Part shown: one piece after another, positions 30,647 through 39,984 of the stretch
How the letters are laid out: every line of letters starts with the position of its first letter
How positions within the stretch are numbered: the first letter of the stretch is position 1
From: Ascarosepion bandense
Taxonomy: Eukaryota > Mollusca > Cephalopoda > Sepiida > Sepiidae
Direction: 5' to 3'
Length of the DNA: 64,000 nucleotides
Assembly (NCBI GenBank): GCA_037127315.1
Contig: JBBBDQ010000346.1
Span: 4,112,501 to 4,176,500, forward strand
The notes under the pieces: model-generated
What the model was told of the DNA's origin: nothing
Database searches by the model: none
The model's input: only the letters and a program-made list of their open reading frames with translations
Made by a program: the position numbers and the translations under genes

Positions 30647-31903
30647 GAGGCTATAATAAATGCTGAAATAGTTCATCATCTCACCGCCCACAAACTGTTC
30701 TCCGACAGGCAATATGGATTCCGATTTGACAGGTCCACAGCCGACCTGCTAACTACTGTAACGGAGTACATGCTACAGGCCCTTGATGAGTCTGACGAGG
30801 CTCGCGCGGTTGCTCTGGATATCTCCAAGGCTTTCGACAGGGTTTGGCACCCTGGCCTCCTATGCAAACTACGCGGTTATGGTATTACCGGTCGCCTGCT
30901 TGACCTAATCCAATCTTTCTTAAATAACCGCAAAATGAAGGTCGTTCTGAATGGGCGTGCCTCTTCGTCCTACAGCACGAATGCTGGTGTCCCACAAGGC
31001 TCTATCCTGGGCCCAACGCTCTTCCTTATTTTCATCAACGACCTCCCAGATGAGATCAGGTCCCAAGTAGGCATCTACGCAGATGACACTACAATATACT
31101 CCCGCTCCAGTAAGAAACCTGTCGTGGCGGACAGACAAAATCTCGCTGCTGACCTTGAGCGGGATCTACACTCTGTGGTGAACTGGGGCAAGAAGTGGCT
31201 TGTCAACTTCAATTCCTCGAAGACCAAGCTGTTGTCTGTCAACCATTACAGGCAACCTCTTCTGCCTCCCATAAGCATGGACCAGATGATTCTCCCGGAG
31301 AGTAATACACTACGCCTCCTCGGACTTACCCTGTCCTCAGACCTCAAATGGAAGCACTATATTGAATCCATAGCAAAATCTACTGCTAAGAAGATTGGGT
31401 CACTATGTCGATCCAGGATGTTTTTTCCACCTGAATCCATCCTGCATATATACAAGTCAACCATCCGTCCGTGCATGGAGTACTGCTGCCATTTATGGTC
31501 AGGTGCCCCTGCCGTTCTCCTCAGTGTTCTCGACAAGCTCCAAAGGAGAGTCTGTAATGTGATAGGTTCTGATCTGGCGACTCGTCTGCAGCCACTTTCC
31601 CATCGTCGAAATGTGGCCTCCCTCTGTCTCTTCTATAAATACCTTCATGGCTTCTGCTCGGATGAGCTTAAGTCACTGATGCCTCCTCAACAGGTGTTTA
31701 CCCGTTCAACCAGACTGGCAACTGGGTCCCACCCATTCACAGTCAGGTTAGCCAAACGCAGACGACAATTCTACTCCAGCAGCTTCCTCTCTCGCACTTC
31801 CCGCCTGTGGAACTCACTCCCGTATTCTTGCTTTCCTGACGGCTACGACCTCCAGAAATTTAAAAGCAAAGTTAATACTCACCTACTAACCACTGGCCTC
31901 TAG
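30584..31903 (+). CDS. CR1/L2-type reverse transcriptase, palm to C-terminus, open
   Basis: 439 codons without a stop. The first 20 or so (from ATG 30584) are antisense RTE sequence read by chance; LINE coding begins about KVFEAIINAEIV (30647). RT motifs in order: SDRQYGFRFDRST; ALDISKAFDRVWH (motif A Asp near residue 79); SYSTNAGVPQGSILGPTLF (motif B); IYADDTTIYS (motif C, residue 165 on); then KWLVNFNSSKTKLLSV, the thumb, and SRTSRLWNSLPYSCFPDGYD. All catalytic Asp residues are present. Endonuclease and ORF1 are missing because of 5' truncation, so it is not autonomous. Confidence 0.9.
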   Translation: MYKFPFRLHPLQNLVVAHKVFEAIINAEIVHHLTAHKLFSDRQYGFRFDRSTADLLTTVTEYMLQALDESDEARAVALDISKAFDRVWHPGLLCKLRGYGITGRLLDLIQSFLNNRKMKVVLNGRASSSYSTNAGVPQGSILGPTLFLIFINDLPDEIRSQVGIYADDTTIYSRSSKKPVVADRQNLAADLERDLHSVVNWGKKWLVNFNSSKTKLLSVNHYRQPLLPPISMDQMILPESNTLRLLGLTLSSDLKWKHYIESIAKSTAKKIGSLCRSRMFFPPESILHIYKSTIRPCMEYCCHLWSGAPAVLLSVLDKLQRRVCNVIGSDLATRLQPLSHRRNVASLCLFYKYLHGFCSDELKSLMPPQQVFTRSTRLATGSHPFTVRLAKRRRQFYSSSFLSRTSRLWNSLPYSCFPDGYDLQKFKSKVNTHLLTTGL

Positions 31904-32113
31904 CTCTCTCCCCTCCCCTGTATAACCTTCCCTTTCTCTCCGCCCATGTACCTGTCATTGCACCTGCTTTCTCAGTTTTCTATTGTTCCTTTCTAACTAG
32001 CTTGTACTCCTCACTCTTTTCTAATTAATCTTTCTACATTTATGTAACCCCCTGCACATCAGTGGCGTTTCTGCCTTGCTCGGGGTGAAATGATTAAAAA
32101 AAAAAAAAAAAAT
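30647..32113 (+). mobile_element. CR1/L2-like LINE, 5'-truncated, inserted in RTE copy
   Basis: A 1.47-kb insertion carrying RT from the fingers to the stop, the family 3' UTR (CCCCCTGCACATCAGTGGCG, GGGGTGAAATGATTAAAA) and a long A tail (32095-32112). Left flank TTGTTGCTCA and right flank TGCTCGGTTCATGGTATCC are both parts of one inverted RTE copy, so the site of entry is precise. Best-preserved LINE here. Confidence 0.9.
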
Positions 32114-32402
32114 ATGCTCGGTTCATGGTATCCTCAGCATCCTTCTGTAGAACTACATTTCTGTTTTTTTCAAGTCTCTTCTTCATCCTTCAGAAGATTG
32201 TCCAGCATTTGCTGCCATATAGGAGGACAGGTATCACATAACTATCCATTACTCTTTTCTTTGTTTCAAATGAAATCTTCCTGTCTCTCTGTACCCTATT
32301 CAGTTTTTGGAATGCATCCTTGGCCATAGCAATACGCCTTCGGATCTCGGTGTCACATTTTCCGTCCTCTGTTAGAACACTTCCCAGACCTGTAATTTGC
32401 AT
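32114..32402 (-). mobile_element. RTE-like LINE, continuation beyond the CR1/L2 insertion
   Basis: Inverted RTE thumb: GGTATCCTCAGCATCCTTCT at the insertion edge, then the minus frame GSVLTEDGKCDTEIRRRIAM, AKDAFQKLNRVQRDRKISFE and TKKRVMDSYVIPVLLYGSKC. It is collinear with 30492-30646 on the other side. Confidence 0.8.
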
Positions 32403-32830
32403 AAGAATAAGAGATCATCTTCTTTATTTGCCGCGCGCTTTAAACTCATAGGCGATCATGGGCCTCCACTTATTCCGTATGTCTTGTCGATCTTATCATA
32501 TTCCTCTTGGAATCTTTCCCAAACCATCAGCCATCCACTAGCTCAATCCCATCAAGTATGTCTTGATATCCGCTATATTTCTCTCCCTCTATCTAACCTA
32601 TGTTTATTAGATTCTCCAAGCCCTCCTTCCTCATTATATCTCCCAGAAAATTCAGCTGTCTCTTCCTGATGCTATGTATAAGTTTCCTTTTCGTTTGCAT
32701 CATCTCCAAAACCTTTTCGTTGCTCACATGTTCAGTAAATGGTATCCTCAGCATCCTTCTGTAGAATCATATTTCCGTTGCTTTGATTTGGTCGTTTGTT
32801 ACGCTAACGTCTTCCTCGTAAAATTCAGTG
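32403..32830 (-). mobile_element. second RTE-like LINE fragment, 3' end onward
   Basis: Starts anew with the inverted 3' UTR (TAGGCGATCATGGGCCTCCA at 32450), then CCAAACCATCAGCCATCCAC, CTGTCTCTTCCTGATGCTAT and GGTATCCTCAGCATCCTTCT. It repeats in order what lies at 30001-32180, so it is a separate copy placed head to tail. Stops throughout. Confidence 0.75.
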
Positions 32831-33773
32831 TTTTTTTTAATTTTTTTTTACTCATTTTTTAGGGTTGCCTTCTTTAAGTCGACCGCATTCGCTATCATTT
32901 GTTTTTGTTGTTTAAATATTCTTCATCTTTTTGTTGTCTCTCTCTCTCTCTCTCGCTTTCTCTGCTTTCAATCTATCTTTGTTATTTCTCTTTTCCATCA
33001 TCATCATCATCATCATCATTTTCTTCTTCTTCTTCTTCTTCTTTCTACCTCAACGGTTTATTGTTTCTTTATTGTTTCTTAATTTCCTTTCTCCTTTTTC
33101 TCTATCCTTTTTCGTTACATTCTAAATTCTGTAATTTTATTTTTCTTCTCTTTCTCTTCTTTTTCTTTTCTTCTTCTTTGTATTTTTCTAACGTTAACGT
33201 TTCTTCCTCATATTTTTTTTTCTTTGTTGTCGTCATTTTCGTTTTCTTTACAACATTCTTTTCCTTTGTCTTCGCCTATAGCGTTCTTCTTCTTCTTCTT
33301 CTTCTTCTTTTTCTTCTTCTTCTTCTCTGTCTTCATTATCGCCGTTTTCTTTTTATTCGCCTTCTTTTTTTTTTCTTGACCCCCTTCCTTTTATTTGTTA
33401 ACGTTGTTTTTTTGTTTTTTTTTAGCTGTACGTTTTTTCATCTTATTTTGTTGGCATTGCTTTCGTTATTGATGTCTTCTTGTTTTTGTTCTTTGATGTT
33501 GTTTGACATTTTGCCATCTTCTTTTTCATTGTTTTTTTTTTATGGGCATTAGTCTTCTTTTAAATTTTCTTTTTCAGCGTTGTCATATTGACTCTTTTTC
33601 TTTTTTCATCGCCATCCATGTTTTTTTTTTTTTTTTGCCTTCGTTGTTTCAATCATCTTTTTCTTCTTTTGGCAACTTACGCTTTGCTTGTTTCTTTTAC
33701 TTGTCGTTCTCATCTAATTCGTCATCCAGTTTCATTTATCTACCTTGTGACTGCCTTCTTATTCTTCTTTTAA
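32831..33773. repeat. T-rich/pyrimidine low-complexity region
   Basis: Includes (CT)n near 32938, (ATC)n at 32996-33019, (TTC)n at 33021-33045 and 33284-33328, and T runs. The long open frames of Phe/Leu/Ser codons here are compositional. Confidence 0.85.
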
Positions 33774-33930
33774 ACTGTCCTTTTGACAAACTTATTTTAG
33801 GTTGGCGGTACTTTTGTTAATTTTTGCCCAGTATTATTACTAATGTCATTTACTTGATTTTAATTCTTCACCGAATATCAAATTCTTCCAGACTGTTTCC
33901 AAAGATTTTGGTTACGTTCCAAGTCCGCCA
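33774..33930. repeat. dispersed repeat, copy 1
   Basis: CCTTTTGACAAACTTATTTTA ... TTACTTGATTTTAATTCTTC resembles 39484-39640 in the same order and orientation. Unclassified. Confidence 0.5.
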
Positions 33931-34048
33931 GTAATGATCGGAAATACTGTTACCTTCATGCAAACTATCTTCATTTCTACTTCAAGGATGTATCATTTAA
34001 CCAGATCTCCACATTTCTTTAGTTTCATTCCTTGGTCGGATAGAAACA

Positions 34049-34050
<2 letters not shown>

Positions 34051-34090
<40 letters not shown>
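34051..34090. repeat. (AT)n microsatellite
   Basis: About 20 AT units immediately adjoining the large palindrome. Confidence 0.95.
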
Positions 34091-34092
<2 letters not shown>

Positions 34093-34201
34093 TAACAAAA
34101 TAGCAAGATCGCCAAGACCTACCGCGGTTTCGCACAACGGCTCGTCAGGGCCTTTGTGCGAAACCGCTGGTAGGTCTTGGCGATCTTGCTATTTTGTTAG
34201 T
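34091..34201. repeat. palindrome with 47-bp arms containing hammerhead-like strands
   Basis: 34091-34137 and 34154-34201 are complementary with a single extra T. The loop is CGGCTCGTCAGGGCCT. The arms include GCAAGATCGCCAAGACCTAC. On the minus strand CTGACGA (loop) is followed by GAAACCGC (left arm). Confidence 0.95.
34128..34148 (-). ncRNA. hammerhead-like core within palindrome
   Basis: Minus: CTGACGA, a short GC/GC stem, GAAACCGC. (TA)n lies about 40 bases 3' on this strand. The palindrome duplicates the GAAAC strand, so the site looks like a folded-back element end. Confidence 0.35.
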
Positions 34202-34480
34202 GTGTTTGCTCTGCGTTACTGCCTTCTAGTTAAATACTTTTCGGTTGTGTGTATCGAGCACTTTTCTTTTCTGGTTGTTTGTTCCGTTAGAGGGTTTTTT
34301 TTCTTTTTACTGGGAGGAACCGTATGTATTGTCGGTCCCACGCAGTTTTCTTTTTTTCCCCCTCTTTGCCCAAAGCTTTATAGCCGAGGACAATAACGGA
34401 TTTAGATTCTGCTGGTCATTCATGGTCTTAGAAAGTCCCTTCTATAAAATTTTGAGATTAGAATACACGCAGAGTCGGTT
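34202..34480. other. no feature recognised
   Basis: An 80-codon open frame (34154-34396) starts inside the palindrome; no domain seen. Confidence 0.4.
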
Positions 34481-34484
34481 TAAT

Positions 34485-34485
34485 A

Positions 34486-34573
<88 letters not shown>
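34485..34573. repeat. compound microsatellite (ATT)n then (AT)n
   Basis: ATT units to about 34533, then AT units to 34573. Confidence 0.95.
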
Positions 34574-34576
<3 letters not shown>

Positions 34577-34724
34577 TTCCCTGATTCCATGCGCTTTTGA
34601 CTTAGGGCTTAGCGACTCCGACTGACACCAAAACAGTCGAGTTTCGATCCCAGCCAGGAGCAAGTGGATGTCTAGCCACACTGATGAGCTGTGATACAGC
34701 AAAACAGGCTTGTATGTAGATGAC

Positions 34725-34727
<3 letters not shown>
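34568..34727 (+). mobile_element. SINE-D, second copy
   Basis: CCCTGATTCCATGCGCTTTT, TTAGCGACTCCGACTGACAC, GAGTTTCGATCCCAGCC (B box), ATGTCTAGCCACACTGATGA, GATGACGAATATATA. About 85 percent like 28735-28895. An AT repeat of 55 bases forms its tail. Confidence 0.8.

Positions 34728-34782
<55 letters not shown>
34728..34782. repeat. (AT)n microsatellite as SINE-D tail
   Basis: About 27 AT units directly continuing the SINE's GACGAATATATA end. Confidence 0.95.
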
Positions 34783-34784
<2 letters not shown>

Positions 34785-35419
34785 TGAAATTAACGAAACT
34801 GGTTATAAACAACCGACAATTTGAAATGATTTGTTTGAACTTTATTTTGGATCGATACTCGTATTTAAGTAGATATCTTGTTTATAATCAAACATTATTT
34901 TATATTTATTTCTATCGGCCTGATTATTGACGATAAGTTTTTGTTACGAAAATGTGTGTCATTCGGTAGGATTCGAATCTGCAACCCCTATGCACATTGA
35001 GGAAGCCACCATGACACACATTGTCATAAAAATTGATCGCCAAAGAAGACAAAGCGACTTCTGCTTTCCACGGTAATTGTGCTACAACGCCTGCTATATA
35101 CCCTCACTGAATCAGGAGAGTTGCGGAGGAAGCAAAGTAAACAAGTTGCCTAAAAACTGCCAAGTTTTGCATCAATCTAATAATTTGCACATTTTGCAGA
35201 AAAATAATCATGTCCCATGTATTTTCTGCTCTATAATATGCCATTGATCTATTCCTCCACGCTAACTCCAGACCTTTTCCAAAGAAAAGGGGTGTGGGTT
35301 TTTCAGCAGTAGCGTTAAAAAAATTCTCAAAATCCTTTCACAAGTTACATTTTTGAAGAAGCCTTAAGCACCGCGTAAGGATCTCTGTCTGATACAATCT
35401 GGTGACTTCTCCCTCCCGA
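34783..35419. other. no gene; possible old satellite edge
   Basis: Mixed DNA. From about 35280 phrases such as AGCCTTAAGCACCGCG vaguely resemble the satellite that follows. Nothing codable. Confidence 0.4.
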
Positions 35420-36910
35420 TAGACTCACATCCCTGAAGTGTTCATTCGCGTACTCGGGTCGTAATAGAATGTGACACAATGTTGAACTTTAAAATAGTCT
35501 TTCGGCAAAATCGTAGAAAAATTGTTACGGCCTTTTCACTTTTGGGAACGCCAAGTAATCACTCAAGCTCTTCCTAAAGAAGAGGTACTTTTGAAGGATT
35601 AAGCCCACCACACACACCCCCTGAGATACTCTCATTGAAGGTATTTGTTAGTGCAAACGCGTCACTATTGAATGTGATACAAGTTCAATTGCAATACCAT
35701 GAAAGAATTGTTGATGCCCTCCTCAGCACTTCTGTTTTTTTTTAAAAACCACAGGCATATGCTAATGACCCTACGTCATCCCCAAGGAGGCTACTACATG
35801 GAGAATACCGCCCGGAGATACTCTCATTGAAGGTATTTGTTAGTGCAAACGCGTCACTATTGAATGTGATACAAGTTCAATTGCAATACCATGAAAGAAT
35901 TGCTGATGCCCTCCTCAGCCCTTCTGTTTTTTTTTTTTAAACCACAGGCATATGCTAATGACCCTACGTCATCCCCAAGGAGGCTACTACATGGAGAATA
36001 CCGCCCGGAGATACTCTCATTGAAGGTATTTGTTAGTGCAAACGCGTCACTATTGAATGTGATACAAGTTCAATTGCAATACCATGAAAGAATTGTTGAT
36101 GCCCTCCTCAGCACTTCTGTTTTTTTTTTTAAACCACAGGCATATGCTAATGACCCTACGTCATCCCCAAGGAGGCTACTACATGGAGAATACCGCCCGG
36201 AGATACTCTCATTGAAGGTATTTGTTAGTGCAAACGCGTCACTATTGAATGTGATACAAGTTCAATTGCAATACCATGAAAGAATTGTTGATGCCCTCCT
36301 CAGCACTTCTGTTTTTTTTTTTTAAACCACAGGCATATGCTAATGACCCTACGTCATCCCCAAGGAGGCTACTACATGGAGAATACCGCCCGGAGATACT
36401 CTCATTGAAGGTATTTGTTAGTGCAAACGCGTCACTATTGAATGTGATACAAGTTCAATTGCAATACCATGAAAGAATTGTTGATGCCCTCCTCAGCACT
36501 TCTGTTTTTTTTTTTTAAACCACAGGCATATGCTAATGACCCTACGTCATCCCCAAGGAGGCTACTACATGGAGAATACCGCCCGGAGATACTCTCATTG
36601 AAGGTATTTGTTAGTGCAAACGCGTCACTATTGAATGTGATACAAGTTCAATTGCAATACCATGAAAGAATTGTTGATGCCCTCCTCAGCACTTCTGTTT
36701 TTTTTTTTTAAACCACAGGCATATGCTAATGACCCTACGTCATCCCCAAGGAGGCTACTACATGGAGAATACCGCCCGGAGAGACAATCATTGAAGGTAT
36801 ATTCTCAGTGTGTCCAGGTCGCTATAGAATGTGACAGATGGTCTAGGTTTAATGTGGGTTTACAAGCAATACTATGGAAAGGTTTCGAGGACGCCTCAGG
36901 TGCGGGTTTA
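35420..36910. repeat. 193-bp satellite: six homogeneous units with diverged edges
   Basis: Units begin GAGATACTCTCATTGAAGGT at 35623, 35815, 36008, 36200, 36393 and 36586 (192-193 spacing), with a diverged seventh from 36779 and a diverged unit at 35420-35622. Core units are almost identical; differences sit mainly in a T run of 8-12 bases. Each contains CATATGCTAATGACCCTACG and AACGCGTCACTATTGAATGT. The 80- and 144-codon frames in it repeat with the unit and have no family resemblance, so I do not call them genes. Confidence 0.95.
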
Positions 36911-37955
36911 TGACTACAATCCTCCATCCGAAGAAGAAGTACTGCCTGATGTGGATAAGCCTTACCACAAGCGGCCCTCATTGATCTGAAACCAGAAATC
37001 AATGTCTTCCCTTCAATAAGTATCTTTCTATGACATCCTCTCTCTCTCTCTTTCTAGTAGACATTTTCTTTAATTATTTGTCTTTTAAATGCATATTCAC
37101 GCCAGTCTTATTTTTGTATCTTTCGCTGAAGATCAAATAAAAGAAAATCTCCTCAATATCACAATATATTTCTTGGTACAGAGGCTGATTTTATTAACGC
37201 TGTCGTCTCTTGCTAATACACACGCATGTACGTTTTCCCTAATCATACAACACCGTCTAATCAAGGATTGGTGTTAACAGGGTTATATAATTGATTAAAA
37301 ATTGTTCCGGCCGGATATTATTTATTGGACAATTCTTAACCCAGCCCGTATCATTTCCGTGCGTAATAGCCCGCTTCGCTGACCGCATGTGGCCGGCAGC
37401 CAACAGAGAAATGTGGGTGATGGACGATACTCGGCTATGGCTATCGGGTTTCTCCGTGGTGGATAGACAACACCGATCTTTCCTGTAAAGCCGGGCCGGT
37501 CGCCTGTCGAAGATAGCTACAAGCTGATCGATGGAAGGAGAGGCCAGCAGCGAACAGGTGCTTGGTTCATGATTAGTTCTTCAAATGCTTCTGAAAGTGT
37601 ATAATTGGGAATAGATCAACGGACGGAAACCCGTAAGGTTAAACTTGTTTTTTTTTTAAAACTTTAATTGAGGTCGTAATTGATTTGTCATCTGCTTTGG
37701 CTATCTCGTTATTTTAATTTAATAGCTTTTGTCATAATTTCTAAAATCCTATTAGTTTCAAGATAACGAATTTGATAGACTTATAGCCACCGAAATAAAG
37801 CAATCAACTCTGAGTTAGGTTGTTTTTTTTTTATCGAAATCATCACAAGTATGTCAAAAAAGGCACATAGAGTTATTGTGTGTAGATGAATTAGAAAACA
37901 GAAACATTACTACGATGTGAGAACAGTAGAATGGTAATCAGGAAGACAGTAGATA
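36911..37955. other. unassigned region with a GC-richer patch
   Basis: 37290-37560 is unusually GC-rich for the window (CCGCATGTGGCCGGCAGCCA, GCCGGGCCGGTCGCCTG) and apparently single copy. A 65-codon frame (37291-37488) has no recognisable motif. If any host exon or regulatory DNA exists in the window, this is one candidate. Confidence 0.35.
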
Positions 37956-37959
37956 TCGA

Positions 37960-38882
37960 TTGAAATTGCATTTAAATGTTTGAAGATTAAAGATGACTAG
38001 GAAGCAAGAATCCTGAAAGCGTTCCAGATGCTAGAAGTGTGCTTGAGAAAAATGTTAGCATAGAACTTACGGTTAAATCTAGTCATTTCAACTGTAAAAG
38101 AGTGGGACCTAGCATCCAATCTAGTAGTGCGCTAAAATTAATAAAACCTAGGTGCCATTGCGAAGAATTCATCTGAACAATTTTCATGAAATTATTTGTA
38201 GAAAAGAAGCTGCTTTACAGCGGTTTTAAATTAAGTGAAACTGGAAATCATGGAGCCAGAAGAGAATTCTACAAGCGAAAAGTGCGATAAAAAATCTTTT
38301 AGCCTAGAACTTACGGTTACATCTAGTTAACTCATCTGAAAATTGATGAGACATATTTACTAGTTTAGTACTGTACTGAAATTCATAAAGTATAATTTTC
38401 ATAGCGAAGGGCTCATTTGAAGAAATACCATGAAAGTATTTATAGAAGAGGCACAGGGAAGCTTTTCTACAGCGGTGTGTAAGCGACTGGAACGGGGAGG
38501 CCAGTTTAAGACCAATAATATTGCATATTCTTTTTATCAAGAATTTCTAAATATATAGCAGGAGCATCGGACCATATATGTCAGCAATATTCTAAACATG
38601 GACGAATGTTAGACTTATAGTTATGTAAGATAAATTCTGGCGAGAAAAATTGTCTTGCCGGACATAGTGAACTAACTTTCTTAGCAGAAGACCTAGCAAT
38701 GTATTTAATATAATCTTTCCACTTTATGTCAGCCGAGAATATTGCCTGAGAAGGCGAAACGAATCACTCTACTGGAGGTTAGAATCAGCCATACTGATGG
38801 AAAGCAAAAAGATGTCTCTCAGAAGATTAATAGAGAGCAGTTTTGTTTTAGAGGCATTAAATTTAACAAGCCATTCTTTGCT
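37960..38882 (-). mobile_element. CR1/L2-like LINE, degenerate, with internal tandem duplication
   Basis: The minus frame reads MIKRICNIIGLKLASPFQSL, THRCRKASLCLFYKYFHGIS at about 38400-38540, with upstream RT debris to 38882. The C-terminal stretch is present twice: TAGAACTTACGGTTAAATCTAG near 38062 and TAGAACTTACGGTTACATCTAG near 38306 (about 244 apart). A SINE interrupts the 5' side. Confidence 0.65.
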
Positions 38883-39141
38883 TCAGTCAGTTAAGTGCCA
38901 TACGTGATACACGCTTTGGCGATCATGTCTCGAAAGAGACATGACTGACCGGGCAGAAGAGTATCCCGCAGTAGGTTGCCATTGCTTTCTGCGGTAGACT
39001 GGTTGCCGACCATGGCTATAGAACCCACTCTGTCCTGCTATTTGACCCATAACTGGAAGGAAGAGACGGATTAATACCTTTCCCAAGGGTATTTGTGCGT
39101 AAGTGAATACAATGGATTCAACTGGAATTCGAACTCGATTT
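38883..39141 (-). mobile_element. SINE-A, minus, 5' end lost
   Basis: Inverted copy from CAGTCAGTTAAGTGCCATAC to GGAATTCGAACTCGATTT. The tRNA A-box part is missing. Confidence 0.9.
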
Positions 39142-39984
39142 GGCAAAAAGAAAAAAAAAACGAAGGTCGTTTGTGACATTAACCGCCAATTTGACCGTAC
39201 AGAGCTGATCAAACTTGCTCACGAGACAGGAGTTGTGTCATCCGCATAGATACCCAGTAACTAAGCCAGTCAGGAGAACCGAAAGAGCTTCTGATCCGAT
39301 TGGGTACGTCACTCCCGGAAGTTGGTTTCGCCATATTGGTTAACCACAAGTATAAACAAAGTGGAAAATATGTGTGGAGAAATGTGACGTATAGTCTAAG
39401 AAGTTTCAACAGATTTTGTTAGAATACTAAAACAGCTTTTTATATCAATAAAAATTGCCGAGGAACTATTCAGAAATAGAAAAACTGTACTTTTGACAAA
39501 CTTTGTTTTGGAGGTGGGTGTACTTTCGTTTAATTTTGCTCAGTAATATGGCTGATTTTAGTAATCTCGTTTACTTGATTTCAAATTTTTCTCGAGTTTC
39601 TAACTCTTACAGCTTGATTATTTTCTAAGACTGGTGTCCACTTTGTTCGCGTGATGCGGATAGATTGGTTTGGATACATCAGCGACACATTTCTCAGAAT
39701 TTAAACATTGTTTATTTGTTTTGTGCACGATGAGTAATTTTGGAACAGGTAAAATCAAGATACATTAATTCAAAATTAAAACGTATGCAAACATGGCTAT
39801 GGTTTAGTTTGGTTTGCATATCAGCATCAATAGTTTATTTAATGCCGACAAAATTTTTACAATAGATTTGTATGAATAGATATATATATTTTTCACAAGA
39901 ATTTTGCAGATCAGCTTTCTTTGACGTATTTTTGTAAAACGATTTTTGTTAAAAGTCAAATGTATTGCTGATATGAATTCTTTT
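39142..39984. other. unassigned; contains dispersed repeat copy 2 (39484-39640)
   Basis: CTTTTGACAAACTTTGTTTT ... GTTTACTTGATTTCAAATTT resembles 33774-33930. No gene seen. Confidence 0.45.

Noticed and set aside
32831..33830. 217- and 105-codon open frames
   Set aside because: T-rich low complexity; residues are nearly all Phe, Leu and Ser.
35623..36778. CRISPR array
   Set aside because: Repeats are contiguous 193-bp units without spacers, in a eukaryotic context.
35891..36913. 80- to 144-codon frames repeating MKELLMPSSALL
   Set aside because: Created by the 193-bp satellite; the period is not a multiple of three and the poly-Phe tail is a T run.
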